Positions 25,294 to 33,907 of a DNA stretch of 64,000 nucleotides are shown here, in pieces. Source of the stretch: Marivita sp965656765 (GTDB taxonomy: Bacteria; Pseudomonadota; Alphaproteobacteria; Rhodobacterales; Rhodobacteraceae); contig NZ_CBFHLV010000007.1 of NCBI RefSeq assembly GCF_965656765.1, positions 17,214 through 81,213 on the forward strand. The letters run 5' to 3'. Each line of letters opens with the position of its first letter. Position 1 is the stretch's first letter. A model generated the notes under the pieces. The model saw only the letters and a list, made by a program, of their open reading frames with translations, did not search any database and was not told the origin of the DNA. The translations under genes were made by a program, and so were the position numbers.

Positions 25294-26253
25294 TTAGGTT
25301 TGATCGACAGGCGGCGTGCCGTGGGTGTGGAATGTCTCAATAGTTTTGAGCCCCCACGCCTGCCCTTTCTTGCGTTCATCCTCGGTCCAGGTGACGGTTT
25401 CCCAATCGGGCTGCAGGATCAACCGGGCACCCGCATTCGCCAATTCAACCCGGTTGCCTGCGGGTTCCCAGACATACAGGAAAAACGTGCCCTGAATAGC
25501 GTGTTTGTGCGGGCCAGTTTCGATATGGACGCCATTTTCGAGAAAGATATCAGCGGCGCGAAGGATGTCTTCGCGCTGATCCGTAGCATAGGTGACGTGG
25601 TGCAATCGATTTTCGCCGCGCCCATGTTCCTCGGTGCAGGCCAGATCGTAAGTTTTATTGTTGATCGTAAACCAGCAGCCGCCAAGCCGCCCGTTGTTCA
25701 AACGAATTTGTTCGGTCACCCGACTGCCAAGGCAGGTCTGCATGAAGTCACGAAACTGGGTGACGTCTTCGGCCAAAAGATTCAAGTGGTCGATCCGGCG
25801 CGGAGAGACTCCCTGCGCGTGAAAGCGGCTCGACATGTTCTTCAGCGCCGGTTTGTCATCTTCGGGTGGGTCGTATTTCACGGTGTCCCAATAGAGCTCG
25901 AACACATGACCAAACGGGTCTTCGAACCGATAGGCGCGTCCATGGCCCAGATCGCCATCGACCCAACCGTGGGTCTTGTATCCGGACGACTCGATCGCTT
26001 TGACTCGTCGCTCCAGCGCTGCCTCGGACGACACGCGGTAGCCAATATGGGCAACCCCGGTCGTGTCGGACTTGGTGAGCTTGAGCGTGTGGAATTCATA
26101 GTCATCCCACGCCCGCAAATACGCGCTGTCACCGTCTTGCGCCGATAGCTTGAGGCCATAGACCCGCGTGAAGAAATCAAGGCTTTCATCAAACTTGTTG
26201 GTCAGAACCTCGACATGGCCAAGGTGCGCGACATCGAAACAGGGTTCAGTCAT
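25294..26253 (-). CDS. Extradiol ring-cleavage dioxygenase (catechol 2,3-dioxygenase-like, VOC fold)
   Basis: A 319-residue type I extradiol dioxygenase made of two VOC modules. The iron ligands of catechol 2,3-dioxygenase (H153, H214, E265 in XylE) have counterparts at H156 (IDHLNLL), H218 or H219 (LHHVTY) and E270 (NRVEL). HKHAIQGTFFLYVWEP carries the catalytic His and Tyr region. The ATG at 26253 has GAGG upstream; an upstream frame to 26313 is rejected as it enters the TRAP gene. It should cleave a catechol-type ring next to the hydroxyls. The substrate may come from the O-demethylase of the same operon. Confidence 0.9.
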   Translation of the reverse strand: MTEPCFDVAHLGHVEVLTNKFDESLDFFTRVYGLKLSAQDGDSAYLRAWDDYEFHTLKLTKSDTTGVAHIGYRVSSEAALERRVKAIESSGYKTHGWVDGDLGHGRAYRFEDPFGHVFELYWDTVKYDPPEDDKPALKNMSSRFHAQGVSPRRIDHLNLLAEDVTQFRDFMQTCLGSRVTEQIRLNNGRLGGCWFTINNKTYDLACTEEHGRGENRLHHVTYATDQREDILRAADIFLENGVHIETGPHKHAIQGTFFLYVWEPAGNRVELANAGARLILQPDWETVTWTEDERKKGQAWGLKTIETFHTHGTPPVDQT

Positions 26254-26260
26254 AGGGGCC

Positions 26261-27565
26261 TCAATTGAACATAGTGTTTGGCAGGAACAGCGAGATTTGC
26301 GGAAAGGCAACAAGGATCGCCAGCGTGATCAGCATCATGACCCAGAACGGAATGACGCCAATAAAAATCCGACCCAGCGGAACACCCGGGGCAACCGATT
26401 TCACAATAAATACGTTCAGGCCCACTGGCGGAGAGATCAGTCCCATTTCCAGAGACAAAACGACCAAAACACCAAACCAGATCGGATCAATGCCCAGTTC
26501 TAAGATGATGGGAAAAAAGATGGGCAAGGTCAGTACCAGCATGGCGAAACCTTCGAGGAAACATCCCAGCACAAGGTAGATAGAAAGGATCAACAGAAGA
26601 CTGCCCATTGGCCCAAGGTCGAGCGCGACAAAGGCCTGCGCCACCAGATCGGTCATATGGCTGAGCGCAAGGAACGGGTTGATCATATGCGCTGCAATCA
26701 GGATCAGCATCACCGTGGCCGTGGTCACAACGCTGTCCTTGGCGGCAGCCCAAAGCATGGTCAGCTTGAGTTTGCGCGTCACCCATCCAATCAGGATCAC
26801 GGCCCCTGCCCCGACTGCGGCCGCCTCTACTGGCGAAAAGAAACCGCCATACATGCCGCCAATGGTCACGAAGATTACAAGCACGATGGGTCCTGCACGG
26901 CCAATCGCGGTGATCTTTTCGTTGAATGCGGTCTTTGGTCCCGCAGGTCCGAATTCAGGACGAAAGACGCATAGAAGCGTCACAGCCAGCACAAACATCG
27001 ACAGCAACAGAAGGCCCGGCAAAACGCCTGCAAGAAACAGTCGCCCAATGGATTGCTCGGTCAGGATGGCGTAAATCACAAAGCCTGTGGATGGCGGGAT
27101 CAGGATGCCCAGCGTGCCACCAGCCGCAACAACGCCAGTGGATAGACGATCATCGTATTTGAACCGCTCCATCTCGGCCAAGGCAACTTTGCCCATCGTC
27201 AGGGCGGACGCAACAGACGACCCCGAGAGCGCGGCGAACCCACCACAGCCGATCACCGTTGCGGATGCCAGCCCACCCCGGATCGAACCGATCACGGCAT
27301 AGGCTGCGTCAAATAATTGGCGGCTCATTCCGGTATGCGACGCCACGTTGCCCATCAAGATGAAGAGCGGGATCACCACGAGTTCCGGTGATGATGCAAG
27401 CGTAAACGCCTCGGATGCCAAAAGCGACATAGATGCGTTCAACCCGTTGAGCGCCCAGATGCCCAGAAAGCCGATAACGAACATCGAAAATGCGACAGGA
27501 ACACGCAGAATAAGCAGCACGAACAGTGCGACGATCCCGACAACTCCGGCGACTGAGGCGGTCAT
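26261..27565 (-). CDS. TRAP transporter large permease (DctM type)
   Basis: A 434-residue membrane protein with about twelve helices and TRAP hallmarks, such as IPLFILMGNVASHTGMSR and LISPPVGLNVFIVKS. It starts inside the stop of the small permease (ATGA) and ends eight bases before the dioxygenase start. It is part of an uptake system embedded between aromatic-degradation genes, so an aromatic acid is a likely substrate. Confidence 0.92.
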   Translation of the reverse strand: MTASVAGVVGIVALFVLLILRVPVAFSMFVIGFLGIWALNGLNASMSLLASEAFTLASSPELVVIPLFILMGNVASHTGMSRQLFDAAYAVIGSIRGGLASATVIGCGGFAALSGSSVASALTMGKVALAEMERFKYDDRLSTGVVAAGGTLGILIPPSTGFVIYAILTEQSIGRLFLAGVLPGLLLLSMFVLAVTLLCVFRPEFGPAGPKTAFNEKITAIGRAGPIVLVIFVTIGGMYGGFFSPVEAAAVGAGAVILIGWVTRKLKLTMLWAAAKDSVVTTATVMLILIAAHMINPFLALSHMTDLVAQAFVALDLGPMGSLLLILSIYLVLGCFLEGFAMLVLTLPIFFPIILELGIDPIWFGVLVVLSLEMGLISPPVGLNVFIVKSVAPGVPLGRIFIGVIPFWVMMLITLAILVAFPQISLFLPNTMFN

Positions 27566-28068
27566 TTATGGCGCTCCACGCGAATATCCCGCCCCGTAAA
27601 GGTCAGTTCCAGCGCGCGCAGAGCAAGGCCTAGGGCGGCAATACACATGAACCCGATCGCGGCCCATTGGAAATAAGCCTTGGGCAAATACAGAAGATTG
27701 GTGGACAGGTTCAGCATGATCGACAATTTCGCGCTGGACCAAGTGGCCCAAGCAAGCGTGGCAAAGATCACAGCCCCCGTTATGGCAACGACGATGTCGA
27801 TGATGCGGTTCATCGCACCCGGAAAGTGGCGTTCGAACAGATCGACCGAAATGTGCCCCCCCAGCCGGTCGCAAAGCGCCATAGGCGCGAAGACAAGGAT
27901 CACTGTTGCCATCGTGGTGATATCCTGACCGCCATACAACGGACTGCCAAAGGCGCGGCCCACAACGTCAATCAGGATCACAACCACCACCACCAGCAAA
28001 GCGGTCGATCCAATAGCAGCGGACAGGCCAATCAGCCTGTCCGCCAGTGTGCGCATTCGCTCCAACAC
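27562..28068 (-). CDS. TRAP transporter small permease (DctQ type)
   Basis: A 168-residue four-helix protein of the TRAP small-subunit family, with a conserved loop reading LCDRLGGHISVDLFERHFPG. Its start immediately follows the binding-protein stop (28069) and its end overlaps the large permease by four bases, so the three transporter genes are tightly coupled. Confidence 0.9.
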   Translation of the reverse strand: MLERMRTLADRLIGLSAAIGSTALLVVVVVILIDVVGRAFGSPLYGGQDITTMATVILVFAPMALCDRLGGHISVDLFERHFPGAMNRIIDIVVAITGAVIFATLAWATWSSAKLSIMLNLSTNLLYLPKAYFQWAAIGFMCIAALGLALRALELTFTGRDIRVERHK

Positions 28069-29043
28069 TTAGTTCTGCATCGCAGCCAAGGCTGCATCGC
28101 CTCCGACGCTGGAGACATATTCTGCGACGACATTTGCGACGGCATCCTCGAAGGCCTGCGCCTCTTCATCGGTAAGATCCACGAAGGTGTTACCCGCATC
28201 GCCACGCGCTGCTTCCAGCGCGGCTTCGGCCGTCGCGTTCCAAGCGGTTTCCGCGTTATTGCCAAGCGCGCAGCCCCGCGCTTCGTCCAGTGCAGCTTTG
28301 GCGTCATCGGACAACGCGTCGTAGGAGCCCTGCCCCATGACGGCAAAGAAGGCCAGACGCCCAAGCGGTGCATTGAGAGTGAAGGCATCGGCAACTTCAT
28401 CAAGTTTGAAATCGCTCAAGGTCGAGGCACCAGTAAAGACGCCGTCAATCAAACCGGTCTGCAACGAGTTATAGACCTGGTTGATCGGCATCTGCACCGG
28501 GGTTGCACCCAACGCTTCGGCCACCTTGCCCGCAGTTGCACCCGCGACGCGGATCTTGAGGCCCGCCAGATCAGCAGGTGTGCGGATCACCTTGTCTTTC
28601 ATGATCATGATATTCGGTTCAGAGGTCCAAAGCGCCACCGGCACAGTGCCTGGGAATTCGCCCGAAATTTCGTCCATCGCATCACAAAGGGCGTCAGAGC
28701 CCGATTTGCCTGCCGGCACAACGCCCGGAAGCTCAACGATCATGGTCTTTTCGAATTGCTGCGAGGTATAGCCCGGCAGGCCCCATGTCATATCTGCCAC
28801 GCCCTGAACGGCACGCACATATTGTTCGACCGGGCCTGCGCCCAACTCACCACCGTGATAGCCGCGCACTGTCAGGCTACCGCCGGTCGCATCGGACAGA
28901 TCAGCGTTCAGCTTTTCGATCACGCTTGCATTCACCGTGTGAAATGGCGGTGTGAAATTGGCGAATTTCAGTTCTTGTGCGGACAGCGGTGCGGCGGCTG
29001 CCACAGCCAAAGCGGCCCCGATAAATGTTGTTCTGAGTGTCAT
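28069..29043 (-). CDS. TRAP transporter solute-binding protein (DctP type)
   Basis: A 324-residue periplasmic protein with a Sec signal peptide (start MTLRTTFIGAALAVAAAAP) and a DctP domain containing ADLAGLKIRVAGATAGKVAE, the conserved ligand-contact region. The ATG at 29043 has GGGAGGACG upstream; a longer frame to 29070 is rejected. It is unusual here in having no gap before the small permease; the only nearby hairpin lies upstream of it. Confidence 0.9.
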   Translation of the reverse strand: MTLRTTFIGAALAVAAAAPLSAQELKFANFTPPFHTVNASVIEKLNADLSDATGGSLTVRGYHGGELGAGPVEQYVRAVQGVADMTWGLPGYTSQQFEKTMIVELPGVVPAGKSGSDALCDAMDEISGEFPGTVPVALWTSEPNIMIMKDKVIRTPADLAGLKIRVAGATAGKVAEALGATPVQMPINQVYNSLQTGLIDGVFTGASTLSDFKLDEVADAFTLNAPLGRLAFFAVMGQGSYDALSDDAKAALDEARGCALGNNAETAWNATAEAALEAARGDAGNTFVDLTDEEAQAFEDAVANVVAEYVSSVGGDAALAAMQN

Positions 29044-29060
29044 AACGTCCTCCCATGAAT

Positions 29061-29080
29061 GGTCCGGCATCTACCGGACC
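29061..29080 (-). terminator. Stem-loop between the O-demethylase and TRAP genes
   Basis: GGTCCGG and CCGGACC form seven perfect pairs around a 6-base loop, shortly before the ribosome site of the TRAP binding-protein gene. A weaker GGCGG/CCGCC pairing lies just upstream of it in the message. Probably a processing or partial termination site within the operon. Confidence 0.5.
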
Positions 29081-29134
29081 GCTTGTGATGGGCGGCGATC
29101 CTTCTGTGTGACCGCCGTCCAAAAATCGTGCCGA

Positions 29135-30541
29135 TCAGACCGCTTTGGCCCGCCAGCTGTTTTCAGCATAGCTCTCGCGCACCTCATTTGAATACGGTGT
29201 CGGCGACACACGCACACGAATTTCGGCCTGCTTGTGCTTTTCTGCAGATGTTTTCTGCGTTTCGTCGGATTCACCCCAACGCAAGGTCAGAACGTCACCC
29301 ACCTCGACGCTTTGATCCACGACGCCCAGCGACAACACACACCGTTCGTTATAGCTATAGCCGTTGAACATGCTCATGCCGACCATCTTGTCGCCGTGCA
29401 TGATCATGTCGGCCGAGCTTGATGCGTAGTTCGGCTGCGGGAAGTCGATCCATTTATAGGGCGTGCCCTCGTCGAAGGCCGAGGCGATGACCTTAAGCAC
29501 GTCTTCCTTGTTCCATTCGAACGTGACCTTCTTTCGGTTGGTCTTGCTCTCTTTCATTTTGAGAAGCGCGTCTTTGCCGATGAAATCGTCTTTCTTCCAG
29601 CCGATATAAAAATCGTAGCCCAACTCGAACGGGTTGACATAGTAGTCTTCGATATTGTCCGAAACAAAGCTGCCGCCAATGGCGCCTGCCGCTTCGTACA
29701 TGTCGGTGCCCAGCCAATCGCGATAATCGGCCATCATGCCGTCACCTGTGTAGATGCCCGGCAGGGGCGACGGAATCCAGCCCGATTCCAATGTGTTGGT
29801 TGAATAGGCACGGCTTCCGCACTGAACCAGATCAACGCCAGCGTCTTTGGCTGCCTGCAGAATGGTCGAATGGATGTAGTGCTTGTCCTCATACGGCCCC
29901 CACACTTCGAGACCCGGCGCTCCTGACATGCCGTGGCGCAGCGCTTGCACCTTTTTGGAGCCAATGTTGATCCAATCAACATGAAAGAACTTGATGTCTT
30001 GAACCGGGCCACCGTTCATCTTTTCAAAGATCTTTGGCGCGTCAGGGCCCTGGATCTGGTAGCGGTAGTGTGTGCGCAAAACGCGTTCGCCTTCGGGGCG
30101 CGAGGTCGAACGTGGGTCGTGCTTGATCCGTACGTTCCACTTGCCCCAAGCAGCGGCAAACATCAGCCAGTTTGACGTCGGCGCCCGGCCCACGAGGATA
30201 AACTTGTCCTCACGCTCGCGGAAAATGATGTGGTCGCCGATCACGTGACCTGCCGGTGTGACGGGCACGTAATGCTTAGCGCGGTTCAGGCTAAAGTTCC
30301 CGAACGCATTGATGCCGTGGTAGGCCAGAAATTCCTCAGCCTGCGGGCCTTCGACGATCAGTTCGTCCATATGGTGAGATTGGTCGAACAAAACAGCACC
30401 GTGGCGCCAGGCTTCCTGCTCAACGCGCCAGTTGCGGAATTCCGGCGTCACGACCGGATAGACATACATCCCGATCTGGGAATTTCGAAGCATTTCAACG
30501 GGGTTTCCCCATTCCTTCATCTTGTCTGACAAGCTGGGCAT
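29135..30541 (-). CDS. LigM/DesA-like tetrahydrofolate-dependent aromatic O-demethylase (GcvT family)
   Basis: A 468-residue aminomethyltransferase-family protein. Its length and sequence resemble LigM, the vanillate/3-O-methylgallate O-demethylase of Sphingobium, from memory: EMLRNSQIGMYVYPVVTPEF at the start, then QSHHMD, YVPVTPAGHVIGD, RHGMSGAPGLEVWGP, TLESGWIPSPLPGIYTGD and MSMFNGYSYNE. Such enzymes move a methyl group from an aryl methyl ether to tetrahydrofolate. DMSP demethylase (DmdA) is related but shorter. The operon pairs it with a TRAP importer and a ring-cleaving dioxygenase. It starts 23 bases after the GntR stop, behind AGGAGGAG. Confidence 0.82.
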   Translation of the reverse strand: MPSLSDKMKEWGNPVEMLRNSQIGMYVYPVVTPEFRNWRVEQEAWRHGAVLFDQSHHMDELIVEGPQAEEFLAYHGINAFGNFSLNRAKHYVPVTPAGHVIGDHIIFREREDKFILVGRAPTSNWLMFAAAWGKWNVRIKHDPRSTSRPEGERVLRTHYRYQIQGPDAPKIFEKMNGGPVQDIKFFHVDWINIGSKKVQALRHGMSGAPGLEVWGPYEDKHYIHSTILQAAKDAGVDLVQCGSRAYSTNTLESGWIPSPLPGIYTGDGMMADYRDWLGTDMYEAAGAIGGSFVSDNIEDYYVNPFELGYDFYIGWKKDDFIGKDALLKMKESKTNRKKVTFEWNKEDVLKVIASAFDEGTPYKWIDFPQPNYASSSADMIMHGDKMVGMSMFNGYSYNERCVLSLGVVDQSVEVGDVLTLRWGESDETQKTSAEKHKQAEIRVRVSPTPYSNEVRESYAENSWRAKAV

Positions 30542-30564
30542 AGACGTGATCTCCTCCTAGGATT

Positions 30565-31293
30565 TTAATCTGCAGATAGTAGTGACAGGCCCGGCACGCG
30601 TGTTGCGACCCCCGGTCCGGCATTAGCAAGGTAATCAAGATTGCGTCGCGCAAGGCGGGCGTGTTCGCGGGCCAGATGTTCGGCGCGTGCGCCTTCTCGG
30701 GCACAGATTGCCTCAAGAATAGCGCGATGCTGGTGTTGCGCCCGCACGAGCGACGCATTGAAATCCGGGATCAATTCTTGTTCGCGCAAGAACGCACTGG
30801 GCGACGCCAATGGCAAAAGGTTGACCCGATCCGCTTCGCGCTGCATCAGCTGACTGTCTGACAGACGCGACAAAAGCTGATGAAAGGCTGCGTTTTCAGA
30901 GATATATGCGTCGAAGTCAATGTGATCCGGATGGGCAAGCGCGGTGTCAATGCGGTCAAGAACGCGTTCGGCGTCTGCCATTTTGGCAGGGTCTGCCCCG
31001 CGTTCCGCCGCAAGCCGCGCCGCAGTGCCTTCGATCACGCCGCGCAGTTCTATGGCATCGTTGATATCATCGAGAGTAAAGCGCGCAGCCCGGCAACCGC
31101 CGGTTTCGATCCGCTCCAGCAATCCTTCGGCAACAAGCCGGTCCATTGCCTGACGCAGAGGCGTGCGCGACAACCCCAGGCGTTCGGCCAAAGCCACCTC
31201 TGGCAAGCGCGTGCTGCCAGCGAATTCGCCGCTCATGACAAGCGACCGAAGACCAAGCAGCGCTTTGTCGAACTGTGTCTTGCGATCAGACAT
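30565..31293 (-). CDS. GntR-family (FCD domain) repressor of the aromatic operon
   Basis: A 242-residue GntR protein: N-terminal winged helix (LPEVALAERLGLSRTPLRQA) and a C-terminal FCD ligand domain with conserved D/H residues (ENAAFHQLLSRLSDSQLM). Its promoter region holds two TGTATACA palindromes. It is the first gene of a minus-strand run ligM-like, dctP, dctQ, dctM, dioxygenase, nat, so it probably regulates itself and all of these. The effector is likely an aromatic acid. Confidence 0.88.
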   Translation of the reverse strand: MSDRKTQFDKALLGLRSLVMSGEFAGSTRLPEVALAERLGLSRTPLRQAMDRLVAEGLLERIETGGCRAARFTLDDINDAIELRGVIEGTAARLAAERGADPAKMADAERVLDRIDTALAHPDHIDFDAYISENAAFHQLLSRLSDSQLMQREADRVNLLPLASPSAFLREQELIPDFNASLVRAQHQHRAILEAICAREGARAEHLAREHARLARRNLDYLANAGPGVATRVPGLSLLSAD

Positions 31294-31352
31294 GCACCCC
31301 CCTCAGAGCGCCCGCCGCTCTCCCCTGGGGCGTTCTGTCGTTTGGGATAAAT

Positions 31353-31422
31353 TGTATACAGAAACCTGTCAATCACTGATTTTTGTGCCAACTATTGGAA
31401 AATTAGACCCACAATGTATACA
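31353..31422. promoter_or_regulatory. Pair of TGTATACA operators upstream of the GntR-led operon
   Basis: TGTATACA occurs at 31353-31360 and 31415-31422, both followed by GAA, 62 bp apart (about six helical turns). The perfect TGTATACA core is typical of GntR/FCD (VanR-like) operators. They lie 60-130 bases before the GntR start, the only promoter-sized gap for the seven-gene operon. Spacing suits looping between two dimers. Confidence 0.75.
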
Positions 31423-31430
31423 GAACTACC

Positions 31431-32324
31431 TCACGGCCAATCAAAAGGCCGAGCCGGGTCAGACACACCGGCCTCCAGCCCCTTAAGAAAAGCAACACGA
31501 TAAGAACCCGGCGGCTGCCCCGCGTGACGCACGAAATACCGGCTAAATTGCGCTGCCGATCCAAAGCCCAGCGCGGTCGCAATTTCGTTCACAGAACGCC
31601 CCGACGTTTCCAGCAGCAGACGCGCTTCAATCATCACCCGACGATCGATAATGTCTTTGGGTCCAAGCCCCCGCACCCGCCGACACATATCACCCAAGCG
31701 GTCGCGGGTCAGACCGAGTGTTTCAGCATACAGCGACACCGACCAGCGGTCGCGGAAATGCCTTTCAACCAATGTGCTAAACCGGGTGAAGCTGCGATGC
31801 GATGGGCTGGCGCCTTGCGGCCCCCCGGAATAGGATGGTGCCGCGCGCAGCAGTTCGATCAAGATCACGCGAAGGTAGGCTTCGACGACCACATGCGCAG
31901 CGACGGCATCTTCCTCGAGCTCGCGACGAATACCACCGAAGGCCGTGCGCAAAGCAAAGCGCGTTTCCGACCCGGCGGACAGTGGCACAGTCAACTTGTG
32001 ATCCGCCACATCGCGCAGATCGCGCGCTTCGGGCAAATGGCCGATGGTGTTGCCCAACGCACTTGCGCTAAGCAGCACATAGGTACCGACTGCGCCCGCA
32101 TCAAAACGCAAACGCGATGTTTCTTGCCACGGTCGCCACGCCAGGACTGGCGCTTCGATCCGGGCGTCCTCACCGGCCAAAACGGCACCGCCATCTTCAA
32201 GCAGAATCGCGCACCATGACGGGCCACGCAGGCTTTCGGCAAGGCCCACAATGCGGCTGCGCAAATCGCCGGTCAAAGCCCCGGCGCGCACAGTGGCAGA
32301 GTCATGAAACCGCAGATCAGGCAT
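31431..32324 (-). CDS. AraC-family activator, probably of the aldehyde dehydrogenase/ABC operon
   Basis: A 297-residue regulator. The C-terminal AraC DNA-binding domain has two helix-turn-helices (SLYAETLGLTRDRLGDMCRR and VNEIATALGFGSAAQFSRYF, then FVRHAGQPPGSYR). The N-terminal half is a cupin-like sensor as in FeaR-type regulators of aromatic amine or aldehyde use; that is a resemblance only. It is divergent from the operon at 32449 and probably activates it. The ATG at 32324 was taken in preference to a GTG at 32336. Confidence 0.85.
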   Translation of the reverse strand: MPDLRFHDSATVRAGALTGDLRSRIVGLAESLRGPSWCAILLEDGGAVLAGEDARIEAPVLAWRPWQETSRLRFDAGAVGTYVLLSASALGNTIGHLPEARDLRDVADHKLTVPLSAGSETRFALRTAFGGIRRELEEDAVAAHVVVEAYLRVILIELLRAAPSYSGGPQGASPSHRSFTRFSTLVERHFRDRWSVSLYAETLGLTRDRLGDMCRRVRGLGPKDIIDRRVMIEARLLLETSGRSVNEIATALGFGSAAQFSRYFVRHAGQPPGSYRVAFLKGLEAGVSDPARPFDWP

Positions 32325-32365
32325 CGCTATTCCCACAAAATGTAAATTTTTTACCGCAAAATATC

Positions 32366-32382
32366 ATTTACGAAACGTAATT
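32366..32382. promoter_or_regulatory. Short inverted repeat between the AraC gene and divergent operon
   Basis: TTACG-AAA-CGTAA (32368-32380) is perfect, extending to 17 bp with one mismatch. It lies in the middle of an A/T-rich 124-base gap between divergent genes and could bind the AraC protein or another regulator. AraC proteins more often bind direct repeats, so assignment is weak. Confidence 0.4.
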
Positions 32383-32448
32383 CCGAGCTTTTTTATAAAT
32401 TGTGCCGTGAGGAGTCGGCCTACGTTCAGTGAGCCTGGGGAGGAGCAT

Positions 32449-33894
32449 CTGTACGAAACCCGCTTGATAATTGCCGGGCGACATGTTGCGCCTGACCCGG
32501 TTGTGGCGTTCGAGAGACGCCATCCCGTGTCTGACGCCATTGTCACCCGTGCCGCAGCCGGACGCGCTGTTGAGGCCCGGGCTGCTGCCGCGGCGGCTGC
32601 CAATGCCTTTGCAGGTTGGGCAGCCACGCCGGTCCGTACGCGAATTGCCCTATTGCAGGACGCCGCAGCAGCCTTGATTGCGCATGCCGATGAGGTGGTC
32701 GAGATCGCCTCCGCCGAAGTCGGCTCTGCCCCCGATTGGGTACGATTCAACGTTGATCTGGCCGCACAGATGCTACGCCAGACAGCTGATCTGGCCGACG
32801 TGATCGACGGCATTGAGACACCGATCGACGGTCACACCCTGCGGCGACGGCCTGCGGGCGTCGTGCTGGGTGTCGCCCCTTGGAACGCCGCTGTTACCTT
32901 GGCGACGCGTGCCGTTGCGGCCCCCTTGGCCTGTGGCAATACCATCGTCCTCAAAGGGTCGGAGCTTTGTCCCAAAACCCATGAGTGGGTGGCCGACACG
33001 ATCTGCCGCGCCGGACTGCCTGCGGGTGTGCTGAACTACATCACCAACGCACCGGATCACGCCGAAGAGGTGGTTGAGGCGCTGATTGCGCACCCGGCCG
33101 TGCGGCGCGTGAACTTTACCGGATCGACCCGCGTAGGACGCGAGATTGCGGTTACGGCAGCGCAGCATCTCAAACCCTGCTTGTTGGAGTTGTCGGGTAA
33201 AGGCACGGCAGTTGTATTGGCGGATGCTGATCTTGACCACGCCGCCCGCGCCATCGCACATGGCAGCTTTTTCAATCAGGGCCAGATCTGCATGTCGACT
33301 GAACGGGTTATCGTCGATACCTCCGTCGCGGATGATTTTGTCGCGCGGCTGGCGCAAGAGGCCGAAGCGCTGCGCTTTGCCCCCGGTCAGGCCAGCCCAT
33401 TGGGGGCGTTGATCAGCCCAGCAGCAGCGGTTCGAGTGCGTGCGATGATCGACGACGCGGTCTCCAAAGGCGCGGTTTTGGTGACGGGCGGCGACCTTTC
33501 AGGCGGCGGGTTACAGCCAGCGGTTCTGGACCGTGTTGCCCCGGGCATGATGCTCTACGACGAAGAAGCGTTCGGCCCGGTCACAGGCGTGATCCGCGTG
33601 GCCGACGCCGAAGAAGCGCTCGCCATCGCCAATGATACTGATTTTGGCCTCGTGGCGTCAGTCTTTAGCAGGGATACAAACGCGGCGCGCGACATGCTGT
33701 GCCAGATCGAAACCGGGATTGGCCACGTAAATGGCTCCACCGTTTATGACGATCCACGGATGCCGTTCGGCGGGGTCAAGGCGTCGGGGTATGGCCGCTT
33801 TGGAGGGCGCGATGCGGTTTCGGAATTCACTGAATGCCAATGGATCGCAATGCACGATCTGCCAACTGCAGAAAACGACAACGACAATCAATAA
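32449..33894 (+). CDS. Aldehyde dehydrogenase (vanillin/benzaldehyde dehydrogenase-like), apparent CTG start
   Basis: NAD(P)-dependent oxidation of an aldehyde to an acid. Counting from CTG at 32449, the general base is E247 (in LLELSGKG, where most have ELGGK) and the nucleophile C281 (NQGQICMSTERV). The NQGQICMS-type segment is shared with vanillin and benzaldehyde dehydrogenases. No ATG fits: GGGGAGGAG ends five bases before CTG 32449, while the upstream in-frame GTG at 32407 has no ribosome site. It heads the operon with the branched-chain-type ABC transporter. Confidence 0.88.
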   Translation: MYETRLIIAGRHVAPDPVVAFERRHPVSDAIVTRAAAGRAVEARAAAAAAANAFAGWAATPVRTRIALLQDAAAALIAHADEVVEIASAEVGSAPDWVRFNVDLAAQMLRQTADLADVIDGIETPIDGHTLRRRPAGVVLGVAPWNAAVTLATRAVAAPLACGNTIVLKGSELCPKTHEWVADTICRAGLPAGVLNYITNAPDHAEEVVEALIAHPAVRRVNFTGSTRVGREIAVTAAQHLKPCLLELSGKGTAVVLADADLDHAARAIAHGSFFNQGQICMSTERVIVDTSVADDFVARLAQEAEALRFAPGQASPLGALISPAAAVRVRAMIDDAVSKGAVLVTGGDLSGGGLQPAVLDRVAPGMMLYDEEAFGPVTGVIRVADAEEALAIANDTDFGLVASVFSRDTNAARDMLCQIETGIGHVNGSTVYDDPRMPFGGVKASGYGRFGGRDAVSEFTECQWIAMHDLPTAENDNDNQ

Positions 33895-33907
33895 GGGAGG
33901 AAGACAC

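Noticed and set aside
27667..29058. Plus-strand frame of 463 codons opposite the TRAP genes
   Set aside because: Antisense shadow, histidine-, arginine- and glutamine-rich with no domain; both underlying minus-strand genes have family motifs.
29135..30541. DMSP demethylase (DmdA)
   Set aside because: The family is the same (GcvT), but length (468 against about 370) and the motifs seen fit LigM/DesA better, and the neighbours are aromatic-degradation genes.
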